Of a stretch of 64,000 nt of DNA, positions 17,361 to 25,461 are shown piece after piece; position 1 is the stretch's first letter, and each line of letters begins with the position of its first letter. The notes beneath the pieces are model-generated. The model searched no databases. It was given only the letters and a program-made list of their open reading frames with translations, and was not told the origin of the DNA. The DNA lies in the NCBI RefSeq assembly GCF_014207965.1, contig NZ_JACHLM010000005.1, positions 124,001 through 188,000 of the forward strand, given 5' to 3'. The translations under genes were made by a program, and so were the position numbers. Source of the DNA: Brevundimonas bullata. Lineage in GTDB: Bacteria > Pseudomonadota > Alphaproteobacteria > Caulobacterales > Caulobacteraceae.

Positions 17361-18860
17361 ATGAGCCGCGTCCTGGTCCTGAACCCTGCCGATGATGTCG
17401 CCATCGCGCTGGATGACATTGCCTTGGGCGACACGCCCGAAGGGCTTGAAGCGCCCGCGCGCGCCGACATCGCCACCGGGCACAAGATCGCTCGCCATGC
17501 GGTGGAGGTGGGCGGATTGGTCCGCCGCTATGGTCAGGTCATCGGGCGGGCCAGAGCCGCGATCGCCGCCGGGGATCACGTTCATGTCCATAACCTGGCC
17601 ATGGCCGAGGACGGGCGCGAGGCCGAGGTCGGCGCGGATGTGCGGACGCCGGAGCCGCTGTCGGGGGCGACCTTCAACGGCATCATCCGCGCCGACGGTC
17701 GGGTCGGGACGCGGAACTATATCGGCGTCCTGACCAGCGTGAACTGTTCGGCCACGGTGGCGCGGCGGATCGCCGACGCCTTCCCCGACGCCAGCCTGCC
17801 CAAGGGCGTGGACGGCGTCGTGGCCTTTACACATCAGGGCGGTTGCGGCGGGTCTTCGCTGTCCAGCGATACGACCCTGTTGCAGCGGACGCTGGCGGGC
17901 TATGCCCGGCATCCGAACTTCCATTCCATCCTGATCGTCGGTCTGGGCTGCGAAGCCAATCAGATCTCGGCCTGGCTGGTCAACGAAGGCCTTGAAGCCG
18001 GTTCGACCCTGCGTGCCCTGACCATTCAGGAAGCCGGCGGCACGGCCCGCGCCATCGAAGCGGGCATTGAGATTGTCCGCGAACTGGTGGCCGACGCGGC
18101 CAAGGTTCAGCGCCAGCCGGTGTCGGCCTCGCACCTGACGGTGGGTCTGCAATGCGGCGGCTCGGACGGTTGGTCCGGAGTGACGGCCAACCCGGCCCTG
18201 GGGGCGGCGGTGGACCTGCTGGTCGCGCACGGCGGTTCGGCCATGCTGTCAGAGACGCCCGAAATCTGGGGCGCGGAACATCTGCTGCTGCGCCGTGCGG
18301 CCTCGCAGGACGTGGCGGATCGGCTGAACGCCCGTCTGGAATGGTGGCGCGCCTATGCCGACAAGCACGGCATGGAGCTGAACAACAACCCCTCGCCCGG
18401 CAACCTGAAGGGCGGTCTGACCACCATTCTGGAGAAGTCGCTGGGGGCCGTGGCCAAGTCCGGATCGACCCCGCTGAACGACGTGATCGGCTATGCCGAG
18501 CCGCTGACAGCCAAGGGCCTCAGCTTCATGGACAGTCCCGGCTATGACCCCTGCTCGGCGACGGGGCAGATCGCGTCGGGCGCCAATCTGATCGTCTTCA
18601 CCACGGGGCGGGGCTCGGTCTTCGGCGCCAAGCCCGCGCCGTCGATCAAGGTGGCGTCGAACGCCAAGCTGGCGAATTGGATGGACGAGGACATGGACAT
18701 CGACGCCTCGCCGGTGCTGACCGGGACGTCGATGGAGGAGGTCGGTCGCGCCATCTTCGAGCGGATGCTGGCGGTGGCCTCGGGCGAACCGTCCAAATCC
18801 GAGGCCCTGGGCATCGGCGACAACGAGTTCGTGCCCTGGCAGGTCGGCGCCTATCTCTAG
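17361..18860 (+). CDS. uxaA: Altronate dehydratase UxaA (SAF plus catalytic domains)
   Basis: Dehydrates D-altronate to 2-keto-3-deoxy-D-gluconate (KDG). It has 499 residues. An N-terminal SAF-like domain (about 1-95, with ATGHKIARHAVEVGG and IAAGDHVHVHNLAM) is followed by the UxaA catalytic domain. That domain has GIIRADGRVGTRNYIGVLTS, the Cys/His-rich HQGGCGG, LGCEANQIS and GLQCGGSDGWSG, and FMDSPGYDPCSATGQ, segments that carry metal-binding cysteines in the family. It starts 3 bp after the reductase stop. It is paired with a UxuB-type rather than UxaB-type reductase, which is unusual and discussed in the findings. KDG is passed to KdgK, encoded at 20.7 kb. Confidence 0.92.
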   Translation: MSRVLVLNPADDVAIALDDIALGDTPEGLEAPARADIATGHKIARHAVEVGGLVRRYGQVIGRARAAIAAGDHVHVHNLAMAEDGREAEVGADVRTPEPLSGATFNGIIRADGRVGTRNYIGVLTSVNCSATVARRIADAFPDASLPKGVDGVVAFTHQGGCGGSSLSSDTTLLQRTLAGYARHPNFHSILIVGLGCEANQISAWLVNEGLEAGSTLRALTIQEAGGTARAIEAGIEIVRELVADAAKVQRQPVSASHLTVGLQCGGSDGWSGVTANPALGAAVDLLVAHGGSAMLSETPEIWGAEHLLLRRAASQDVADRLNARLEWWRAYADKHGMELNNNPSPGNLKGGLTTILEKSLGAVAKSGSTPLNDVIGYAEPLTAKGLSFMDSPGYDPCSATGQIASGANLIVFTTGRGSVFGAKPAPSIKVASNAKLANWMDEDMDIDASPVLTGTSMEEVGRAIFERMLAVASGEPSKSEALGIGDNEFVPWQVGAYL

Positions 18861-18879
18861 GCGCCGCCGCTACCCCTGA

Positions 18880-20541
18880 TCAGCCCTCCAGCGCCTCGAT
18901 CAGTTCGCCCATGTTGCGGATGAAGACCTGGGTCGAGACGCACTCGACCGGATAGTCGGTGTTGTAGGGCGAGGTGTCCCACAGGTCGCCGACGCGGGTG
19001 GTCTGATACTCGCCGCCGGTCACCGCCGCCGGGGCCTCGCCGATATAGGGGTTGGAGGTCGTGGTCAGGGGCGAGGGCCAGTAGCCGCGCGCGTTCAGCC
19101 CGGCCACCAGTTCGGCGGCGCGACCCGGCGCGGGCTTGGCCAGACGGCGCGCGTCTGACGACATGTCCCAGACGTCCACGTCCTGAAGGGTGAAATACTT
19201 CGGCAGCTTCAGCGACCCGGCGCGGGCCTTCAGCGGCGAGTTGCGGCTGACTTCCGCGGGCGACTGGGCGGCCAGTTCTTCGTACTCGCGACGCAGGGCG
19301 GCGGTGTCGACGCTGCGGAACGAGCCGTAGTGGACGATCAGATTGTTGGGGTTCGTGTCGGCGTAATACTGGCCGTTGGTGATGTTGGACCCGCGCCGGT
19401 GGATATAGACCGGGGTGTTGGAGCCCTCGAGGATGAAGGTCGGATGGGTCCGGCCCGGCGCGATCAGGTTCTGCGGCGTCTTGACCTGATCCAGCCAGTC
19501 CAGGGCCTCCGGCAGGCGGGCGATGAACTTGCGGTCGCCGGTCAGGCGGTAGAAGCCCAGCATCGACCTGATGTTCGTGCCGGTGGCGTGGGTGGCGAAG
19601 GCTTGGGGCTCTATGGTCCGCGCGCCCGCGGGCTTCAGGGTGTCAGGGAAGTGTTGCAGGCCCCAGGCCGGCTGCGGCTGCGGCTGCTGGGTCTTCACGA
19701 AGATGTCCATGCCGCGCTGGATGGCGTCCAGCACGCGGGCGTCGCCGCGACCGTTCACCGCCAGACCATGCCAGGCGTAGAGCAGGAACTCCAGGTTCTC
19801 GCCCGCCACGTCGTCGTTGAAGGTGATGTAGGGGGTGTAGTCTTCGTGGCCGTGGACGCCGCCGCCCTGGACGAAGGGGAAGCGTTGGGGCCAGCCGCCG
19901 TTGGCGTACTGGGCGTCGAGGACAAACTGGATCGCCTTGTCCAAGGGCGCGCGATATTTACGCTCGCGCTTCTCCAGATAGATGCGCAGCAGCAGTTGCG
20001 AGGCCTCGGCCGTACCCGCGTCGTCGAAGGTGGCGTTGCCGTAGTAGCGATGGAATTCCTCCATCCGCCAGGCGTTCTTGCCATAGGTGGCGTACCAGCG
20101 TTTCAGCGATTCCTCGCCCGCCGTGTCGATGACGTAGTTCCAGCCGCCCGCCGGGTGCTGGCCGCGCACCAGGGCGTCGGCGGCGGACTTGGCGGCCTGA
20201 TAGAACTGTTCGTCGCCGGTGGCGTGATAGGCGTCCAGATAGAGGTGGCCGACGGTGGCCGTGCCGGGCGGCTGGACCCAGATCATGGTCGGCGAGGCTT
20301 CCAACTCGCCCCACCGGCGCGAGAAGTCGGGCAGGACGTTCCAGACATAGCCGCCCTCGACGGCGGCCTCGTCGGTCATGAACCGGGTCGCGCGCTTCAT
20401 CGCGGCGATGACGGCGGCGCGCTCGGGCGCGGCCTGCATGACGGTTTTTGCCAGAGCAGGGGACAGGGCAGGGGCGGAGGCGGCCGTGAAGGTCGCGGCG
20501 GCGCCGGCGGCCAGCAGGGCGCGGCGGTTCATGAGCGTCAT
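18880..20541 (-). CDS. Exported pectate lyase, PL10-like
   Basis: Probably cleaves polygalacturonate outside the cytoplasm to unsaturated oligouronides. It has 553 residues from ATG 20541, which has GAGGAAG upstream; an earlier in-frame start at 20616 is rejected for lack of one. MNRRALLAAGAAATF is a Tat-like twin-arginine signal. The body is an all-helical toroid-type fold with GGWNYVIDTAG, the PL10-like GGWPQRFP, ITFNDDVAGENLEFLLYAWHG and WGLQHFPDTLKP segments. Resemblance to PL10 is by motif, not a full alignment, so a related alpha-toroid glycoside-active enzyme is possible. An island operator lies 70 bp upstream, and its stop faces the uxaA stop 20 bp away. Confidence 0.68.
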   Translation of the reverse strand: MTLMNRRALLAAGAAATFTAASAPALSPALAKTVMQAAPERAAVIAAMKRATRFMTDEAAVEGGYVWNVLPDFSRRWGELEASPTMIWVQPPGTATVGHLYLDAYHATGDEQFYQAAKSAADALVRGQHPAGGWNYVIDTAGEESLKRWYATYGKNAWRMEEFHRYYGNATFDDAGTAEASQLLLRIYLEKRERKYRAPLDKAIQFVLDAQYANGGWPQRFPFVQGGGVHGHEDYTPYITFNDDVAGENLEFLLYAWHGLAVNGRGDARVLDAIQRGMDIFVKTQQPQPQPAWGLQHFPDTLKPAGARTIEPQAFATHATGTNIRSMLGFYRLTGDRKFIARLPEALDWLDQVKTPQNLIAPGRTHPTFILEGSNTPVYIHRRGSNITNGQYYADTNPNNLIVHYGSFRSVDTAALRREYEELAAQSPAEVSRNSPLKARAGSLKLPKYFTLQDVDVWDMSSDARRLAKPAPGRAAELVAGLNARGYWPSPLTTTSNPYIGEAPAAVTGGEYQTTRVGDLWDTSPYNTDYPVECVSTQVFIRNMGELIEALEG

Positions 20542-20610
20542 GGTGTCTTCCTCGGATGCGTCGCCTCGCAGCTCTGGCGGCTGCTTGAGTTCAGCGAAGC
20601 TAATCACGAC

Positions 20611-20624
20611 TGACACCGGTTTCC
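20611..20624. promoter_or_regulatory. Uronate-island operator 3
   Basis: TGACACCGGTTTCC (reverse complement GGAAACCGGTGTCA), a full consensus match, 70 bp upstream of the pectate lyase ATG. Confidence 0.7.
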
Positions 20625-20669
20625 TAGTGCTGGAGCGCAGCAGGAAACCCGTCGATTTTCACGAATCCG

Positions 20670-21716
20670 TCAGCGGCGAATGTCGAAGCCGCCGTCGCCC
20701 ATGGCCGCGCGCACCTCGGCGGCGGTGAACAGGTTGAAGTCGCCGGGGACCGAGTGTTTCAGGCCCGCCGCCGCCAGACCGAAGTCGAGCGCTTCCTGAT
20801 CGGACCAACCGCTCCACAGGCCGAACAGCACGCCCGACGCAAAGGCGTCGCCGCCGCCGACCCGGTCCACGACGCCGGTCATGTGGAGGGCTTCCGCGCA
20901 GGTCTCGATCACAGTGTCATCGGGGCCGCGCGTCAGCATGACGGCCGACAGGGCCTGATCGGCGACGCTTTCCTGGACGCGCAGGGTGCAGGCGATGCGT
21001 TGCAGGCGGGGGAAGGCCTTGAAGGCGGCGGCGGCGGCCAGACGGCGGCGCGCATTGGGATCAGCGTCTTCGAACTTCGTCTTCAGCACCAGGGCGAAGT
21101 CGCGGTCGTCGGCGAAGGCGATCTCGGCGCCGGCCAGCATCTTGCCGAGGGTGGCGGGCGGATCGCCGGCCCACTGCTCCCACAGCTTGCCGCGGAAATT
21201 GCCGTCATAGCTGACGCGGACGCCCTTGCGCACGGCGGCCTCGACCAGTTCGACCGCCGCGCGCGACCCGTTCGGCCCAGTGGCGGGGGTCACGCCGGAA
21301 ACGTGCAGCCACTCATAGCCGTCGAGCAGGGCGTCCCAGTTGAAGGCGTCGGCGACGCGCTCGACAAAGGCCGAACCGGCGCGGTCGTAGAGGACTTCGG
21401 ACGGGCGACGCACGGCGCCCGGCGTCAGGAAATACAGACCCATGCGGCCGGGGGCGAAGACAATGGGCGCAGTGTCCACGCCATAGCGGCGGACCTCGTC
21501 GCGCGCGGCCTGACCCAGGGCGTTGTCGGGCAGGACGGTGGCCATCGCCGCCGGCGCGCCGAAGCGGGCCAGGGCGACGGCGACATTGGCCTCGGCCCCG
21601 CCCGGACGCGCGGTCAGGGCCGGGGACTGAAGCAGCAGTTCGTTCTGGTTCGGACTGAACCGCAGCAGCATCTCGCCGAAGCAGAGGATGCGGCCGCCCG
21701 ATTTCGTCTGGGTCAT
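20670..21716 (-). CDS. kdgK: 2-keto-3-deoxygluconate kinase KdgK
   Basis: Phosphorylates KDG to 2-keto-3-deoxy-6-phosphogluconate, feeding the Entner-Doudoroff aldolase. A PfkB-family kinase of 348 residues. ILCFGEMLLRFSP at the N-terminus, the sugar-binding ARPGGAEANVAVALARFG, and the C-terminal PfkB signature VDRVGGGDAFASG (283-295) with catalytic base Asp290 are all present. It is the last gene of kduI-kduD-kdgK, 21 bp after kduD. It joins both branches of the island: KDG from UxaA and from KduD. No KDPG aldolase is present in the window, so that step must be encoded elsewhere. Confidence 0.95.
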   Translation of the reverse strand: MTQTKSGGRILCFGEMLLRFSPNQNELLLQSPALTARPGGAEANVAVALARFGAPAAMATVLPDNALGQAARDEVRRYGVDTAPIVFAPGRMGLYFLTPGAVRRPSEVLYDRAGSAFVERVADAFNWDALLDGYEWLHVSGVTPATGPNGSRAAVELVEAAVRKGVRVSYDGNFRGKLWEQWAGDPPATLGKMLAGAEIAFADDRDFALVLKTKFEDADPNARRRLAAAAAFKAFPRLQRIACTLRVQESVADQALSAVMLTRGPDDTVIETCAEALHMTGVVDRVGGGDAFASGVLFGLWSGWSDQEALDFGLAAAGLKHSVPGDFNLFTAAEVRAAMGDGGFDIRR

Positions 21717-21737
21717 GGTTGGGACGCTAGCGCGGGA

Positions 21738-22502
21738 TCAGCGCGCCAGCCAGCCGCCGTCGACCGGCAGGGTGATGCCCTGCACATAGTCGCTGGCGCG
21801 GCTGGCCAGGAAGACGGCGGCGCCGCCGATGTCCGACGGGTCGCCCCAGCGGCCAGCGGGAATGCGGCCCAGGATTTCCTTCGAACGCACCGGGTCCTCT
21901 TGCAGGGCCTGGGTGTTGTCCGTGGCGAAGTAGCCGGGCGCGATGGCGTTGGCGTTGATGCCGTGCTTGGCCCACTCGTTGGCCATCAGCTTGGTCAGGC
22001 CCGCCACGCCGGACTTGGACGCGGTGTAGGACGGCACGCGGATGCCGCCCTGATAGGACAGCATGGAGGCGGTGTTGATGATCTTGCCGCCGCGCTGGTC
22101 CGCGATCATCCGCTTGGCCGTCGCCTGGCTGAGGAAGAACAGCACCTTGAGATTGACGTTCATGACGTCGTCCCAGTCCTGCTCGGTGAAGTCCACGGCG
22201 TCGTTGCGGCGGATGATGCCGGCGTTGTTCACCAGGATGTCGACGGGGCCGAGGGCGGCGGTCGCCTCGTCCAGAACGCGCTCGACCGGTTCGATCGAGG
22301 TCAGGTCGGCCTGGATGGAGACGGCCTGGCGGCCCTTGGCCAGCACCTTGCCGACCGTGTCGTCCGAGGCGCGGCGGGCGACCGAGGCGATGTCGGCGCC
22401 CGCTGCGGCCAGAGCCAGGGCTATGCCCTGACCGATGCCCGTATTGCCGCCGGTGACCAGCGCGACCTTGCCGGTCAGATCAAAAGGATTGGCCATGCCC
22501 AT
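21738..22502 (-). CDS. kduD: 2-keto-3-deoxygluconate oxidoreductase KduD (SDR)
   Basis: Reduces 2,5-diketo-3-deoxygluconate (DKII) to KDG with NAD(P)H in unsaturated-uronate breakdown. A classical short-chain dehydrogenase of 254 residues: nucleotide motif TGGNTGIG (17-24), NNAG (92-95), catalytic Ser146, Tyr159 and Lys163 (YTASK), and a C-terminal QGITLPVDGGW. AAGGA sits just before ATG 22502; the ATG at 22496 is an alternative start with wider spacing. It lies 6 bp downstream of kduI, clearly one operon. The same fold also covers DhuD-type enzymes; the KduI neighbour favours the name used here. Confidence 0.92.
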   Translation of the reverse strand: MGMANPFDLTGKVALVTGGNTGIGQGIALALAAAGADIASVARRASDDTVGKVLAKGRQAVSIQADLTSIEPVERVLDEATAALGPVDILVNNAGIIRRNDAVDFTEQDWDDVMNVNLKVLFFLSQATAKRMIADQRGGKIINTASMLSYQGGIRVPSYTASKSGVAGLTKLMANEWAKHGINANAIAPGYFATDNTQALQEDPVRSKEILGRIPAGRWGDPSDIGGAAVFLASRASDYVQGITLPVDGGWLAR

Positions 22503-22508
22503 AGGTCC

Positions 22509-23366
22509 TTATTTCAGCTGACAGATGTCGAGCTTGTCCATGTCAGTGTAGTCGAGGTTCTCGCCGCCCATGCCCCAGATGAAGGTATAGTTCGACGTGC
22601 CCGCGCCCATGTGGATCGACCACGGCGGGCAGATCACGGCCTCGCCGTCGGCGACGACGATGTTGCGCGACTTGTCCGGCTCGCCCATGAAATGGAAGAC
22701 GCGGTCGTCCTCGCCCAGGCCGAAATAGAGGTAGGCTTCCGAGCGGCGGTCGTGAATGTGCGGCGGCATGGTGTTCCACACCGAGCCCGGCTTCAGCACC
22801 GTCACGCCCAGCAGCAGCTGGCAGGACTTGACCTTGGCCGGGACGATATACTGGTAGATGGTCCGTTCGTTGGACGTCTCCAGCGCGCCCATCTCCAGCG
22901 GCACAGCGTCGGCGATGGAGATCCTGGTCAGGTCGTAGCGGGCGTGGGCCAGGGTGGAGACCAGGTAGAATTTGGCGGGATTTGCCGCATCCTTCGAAGT
23001 GAAGGAGACCTCGACCGAACCCATGGGCACATAGGCGCCGTCGCGGAAGTCCAGCTCGAGCGTTTCGCCATCGACCGTGAGCAAGCCGGCGCCGCCGATA
23101 TTGACCACGCCCAGTTCGCGCCCCTGGAGGAAGGGCGCGCCGGCCAGCGACGCTGGGACAGAATGGGTCGGCAGGGTCAGGGGGGCGTCGGTCGGGGTCG
23201 CGCCGCCCATGATCATCCGCTCGTGGTGCGAATAGTTCAGGCTGATCTTGCCCGGAACGAACAGGCCCTGGATCAGGTAGCGATCCCGCAGCTGCTGGTT
23301 CGTCGCGCCGTCCATCATGTCGGGATGGGTGGCCTGATAGACCTTGTCGTACATCGGATCGTACAA
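22509..23366 (-). CDS. kduI: 5-keto-4-deoxyuronate isomerase KduI
   Basis: Isomerises 5-keto-4-deoxyuronate, the open form of the unsaturated uronate released by lyases, to 2,5-diketo-3-deoxygluconate. A cupin enzyme of 285 residues. [31 protein letters not shown] (the His/Glu metal ligands), [19 protein letters not shown] and the terminal [11 protein letters not shown] match the family end to end. The likely start is TTG at 23366, with GGGAG six bases upstream. An ATG at 23354 lacks a ribosome site but would lose only four residues. It is the first gene of the kduI-kduD-kdgK operon, with an island operator 69 bp upstream shared with a divergent RpiB-family gene. Confidence 0.93.
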   Translation of the reverse strand: MYDPMYDKVYQATHPDMMDGATNQQLRDRYLIQGLFVPGKISLNYSHHERMIMGGATPTDAPLTLPTHSVPASLAGAPFLQGRELGVVNIGGAGLLTVDGETLELDFRDGAYVPMGSVEVSFTSKDAANPAKFYLVSTLAHARYDLTRISIADAVPLEMGALETSNERTIYQYIVPAKVKSCQLLLGVTVLKPGSVWNTMPPHIHDRRSEAYLYFGLGEDDRVFHFMGEPDKSRNIVVADGEAVICPPWSIHMGAGTSNYTFIWGMGGENLDYTDMDKLDICQLK

Positions 23367-23434
23367 GCGGGGCTCCCTAGGAACTCATGACGCGAGCAGT
23401 GGGCCGGATCTTGCGTCCGTCCTTCGGTGGACTA

Positions 23435-23448
23435 GGTAACCGGTGTCA
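23435..23448. promoter_or_regulatory. Uronate-island operator 4
   Basis: GGTAACCGGTGTCA, a full consensus match. It lies in the 154-bp gap between kduI and the DhuI-like gene, so one site could control both directions. Confidence 0.7.
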
Positions 23449-23520
23449 TATAATGATGCAATCGCTTAGACCATAATCGCCGACATCCATCCGGCATCGC
23501 TTCGTCTTGAGGACACCGTT

Positions 23521-24162
23521 ATGAAAATCGCTCTCATCATCGAAAACAGCCAGGCCGCGAAGAGCGAAGTGGTGCACACCGCCCTGACCAGCGTTGCAGA
23601 ACCTCTGGGCCATCAGGTCTTCCACTACGGCATGTACGCGCCCGAGGATAAGGCCTCGCTGACCTACGTGATGAACGGCCTTCTGGCCGGCATCCTGCTG
23701 AACTCGGGCGCTGCCGACTTCGTCGTCACGGGCTGCGGCACGGGCATGGGATCCATGCTGGCCGCCAACTCGATGCCGGGCGTCTTCTGCGGCCTGGTCA
23801 TCGATCCGACCGACGCCTTCCTGTTCGGCCAGATCAACGACGGCAACGCCATCTCCATGCCCTACGCCAAGGGCTTCGGCTGGGCCGCCGAGTTGAACCT
23901 TCAGGACGTCTATCGCAAGCTGTTCGAGGGCGAGCGCGGTCTGGGTTATCCCAAGGAACGCGCCGAGATCATGGCCAAGAACCGCGGCATCCTGAAGGAT
24001 CTGAAGGCTGTCACCTGCCACGACATGCTGACTGTCCTGAAGTCCATCGACCAGGACCTGCTCAAGGCCACCATCGCCGGTGAAAAGTTCCAGGAATACT
24101 TCTTCGCCAACGCCACCGACGAGGGCATTCGCGAGTACCTGAAGGGCGTCGTCAGCGCGTAA
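23521..24162 (+). CDS. RpiB/LacAB-family sugar isomerase, DhuI-like
   Basis: A predicted ketol-isomerase of 213 residues. The N-terminal MKIALIIENSQAAKSEVV and the TGCGTGMGS motif with Cys72 are hallmarks of the RpiB/LacA/LacB fold, but the protein is about 60 residues longer than ribose-5-phosphate isomerase B. Family knowledge: streptococcal DhuI, an RpiB-family protein, isomerises 4-deoxy-5-hexosulose uronate, the same reaction as KduI. Its place in this island, divergent from kduI across a shared operator, makes that activity the best guess here too. It would then duplicate KduI's role or act on a different stereoisomer. A strong terminator follows. Confidence 0.7.
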   Translation: MKIALIIENSQAAKSEVVHTALTSVAEPLGHQVFHYGMYAPEDKASLTYVMNGLLAGILLNSGAADFVVTGCGTGMGSMLAANSMPGVFCGLVIDPTDAFLFGQINDGNAISMPYAKGFGWAAELNLQDVYRKLFEGERGLGYPKERAEIMAKNRGILKDLKAVTCHDMLTVLKSIDQDLLKATIAGEKFQEYFFANATDEGIREYLKGVVSA

Positions 24163-24192
24163 ATCCGCGCTCTAGAACGGCTCTAGAAGAAC

Positions 24193-24227
24193 AGGCGGTC
24201 GGCGCGCAGGCATCGACCGCCTTTTTT
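24193..24227 (+). terminator. Rho-independent terminator after the DhuI-like gene
   Basis: A 9-bp stem AGGCGGTCG / CGACCGCCT with a 12-base loop, followed by TTTTTT. It begins 31 bp after the stop. Confidence 0.88.
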
Positions 24228-24239
24228 GCAGGTGGTTCG

Positions 24240-25289
24240 CTATCCCAGGGGTATGGCGGAGCGGCGGACCACCAGGGCAGGGCGCACCTCGGGCTGCTGT
24301 AACTTGGCGGGATCGACGCCGCGGGTCGGGGCCAGCAGCTTTTCTGCCGCCATTCGCCCCATGTCGCGGATCGGCAGGCGCACCGAGGTCAGGTTCGGCC
24401 AGACGCGGGCGGCCATCGGCAGGTCGTCAAAACCGACGATCGACAGGTCGCGCGGCAGTTCCATGCCCCGTTCGCGCGCCGCCTGCATGACGCCCAGGGC
24501 CATGTCGTCGTTCAGGGTGAAGATGGCGGTCGGCGGTTCGGGCAGGGACAGCAGGGCGTGGCCCGCTTCAACACCGGATTCGTAGGTATAGGCGCCCTGC
24601 AGGTCATAGGCGGCGGGGATGTCGATGCCACGTTCCGCCAGGGCGTCGATGAAGCCCTGACCACGCACCACAGACGAACGGAACGAGGCCAGACCGCGGA
24701 CCAGGGCGATGCGACGGTGACCCAGGTCGGCCAGATGCTGGGCGGCCTCGGCGGCCCCGATCCAGTCGTTGGTCACGACCATATTCTGCGGCTCGTCCAG
24801 CGCCAGCGAGGCGATGCGGACATAGGGGCAGTCCAGTTCCTGCAGCAGTTCGATCACCGAATCATCCTCGGACACCGAGGGCGGCATGATGACGCCGAAC
24901 AGGCGCTGGCGCTCGACGAAGCCGCGAATGTCCTTGAGCAGGGTGGGGGAGTTGCGGCTGCACGGATGGACGACCAGTTCGAACCCCGATCCCTTGAGCG
25001 CGTCCAGGATGCCCTGCTGCATATTGACGACATAGGTCGGGCTGGGCTGATCGTAGATCATCCCGACCAGGAAGGACCGGCGGAAGGCCAGGCCGCGCGC
25101 CTGCGGGTCGGGGACAAAACCCAGTTCGTCGATGGCGGCCTGAACGCGCTCACGCGTGTCCTCGCGCACGAAGGGCGACTGGTTGATGACCCGCGACACC
25201 GTCTTCTTGGAGACCTCAGCCACGCGGGCGACGTCGTTGATGGTGGCTCGCTTGCCCGGTTTGGCTGAGCGCGAATCGTCTTCCGACAA
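24240..25289 (-). CDS. LacI-family repressor of the uronate island
   Basis: A 349-residue LacI/GalR regulator. The N-terminal helix-turn-helix TINDVARVAEVSKKTVSRVINQ spans about 16-37. The hinge DPQARGLAFRR leads into a periplasmic-binding-protein-like effector domain (FLVGMIYDQPSPTYVVNMQQGI; FTLNDDMALGVMQAARERG; GFDDLPMA). The start is set at TTG 25289, which has AGGGGA six bases upstream; the longer frame to 25397 is a low-complexity basic leader without a ribosome site. It is the only sugar-type regulator in the island and lies divergent from the hydratase-exuT operon, with an operator in between. I infer that it represses the GGNAACCGGTGTCA sites until an uronate or KDG-like inducer binds. 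Confidence 0.88.
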   Translation of the reverse strand: MSEDDSRSAKPGKRATINDVARVAEVSKKTVSRVINQSPFVREDTRERVQAAIDELGFVPDPQARGLAFRRSFLVGMIYDQPSPTYVVNMQQGILDALKGSGFELVVHPCSRNSPTLLKDIRGFVERQRLFGVIMPPSVSEDDSVIELLQELDCPYVRIASLALDEPQNMVVTNDWIGAAEAAQHLADLGHRRIALVRGLASFRSSVVRGQGFIDALAERGIDIPAAYDLQGAYTYESGVEAGHALLSLPEPPTAIFTLNDDMALGVMQAARERGMELPRDLSIVGFDDLPMAARVWPNLTSVRLPIRDMGRMAAEKLLAPTRGVDPAKLQQPEVRPALVVRRSAIPLG

Positions 25290-25371
25290 CAGCGTTCCCC
25301 TTCGTGTTCTTGTTGACGCTAGGCATAGCCCCGCTCGACGTCGCGCGCCATGGGCAGTTTTCAAGGCGCAT

Positions 25372-25385
25372 TGACACCGGTTTCC
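25372..25385. promoter_or_regulatory. Uronate-island operator 5
   Basis: TGACACCGGTTTCC, an exact repeat of the site upstream of the pectate lyase. It lies between lacI and the hydratase gene, 83 bp before the lacI TTG. Confidence 0.7.
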
Positions 25386-25395
25386 TAAGCCGCCC

Positions 25396-25409
25396 ATTAT
25401 CCGGTGTTT
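25396..25409. promoter_or_regulatory. Degenerate uronate-island operator 6
   Basis: ATTATCCGGTGTTT keeps 9 of 14 consensus positions including CCGGTGT. Its centre is 24 bp from operator 5. It is a weak secondary site at best. Confidence 0.35.
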
Positions 25410-25461
25410 TCCAAATGGGGCGTCACTTGACCGACCAGATCATTCTTTCGGAGGGCCGCGC

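Noticed and set aside
16134-18230. A 698-codon minus-strand frame opposite uxuB and uxaA
   Set aside because: Shadow frame; the plus-strand proteins match families from end to end.
20754-23390. An 878-codon plus-strand frame opposite kdgK, kduD and kduI
   Set aside because: Shadow of three well-supported minus-strand genes; the translation has no recognisable fold.
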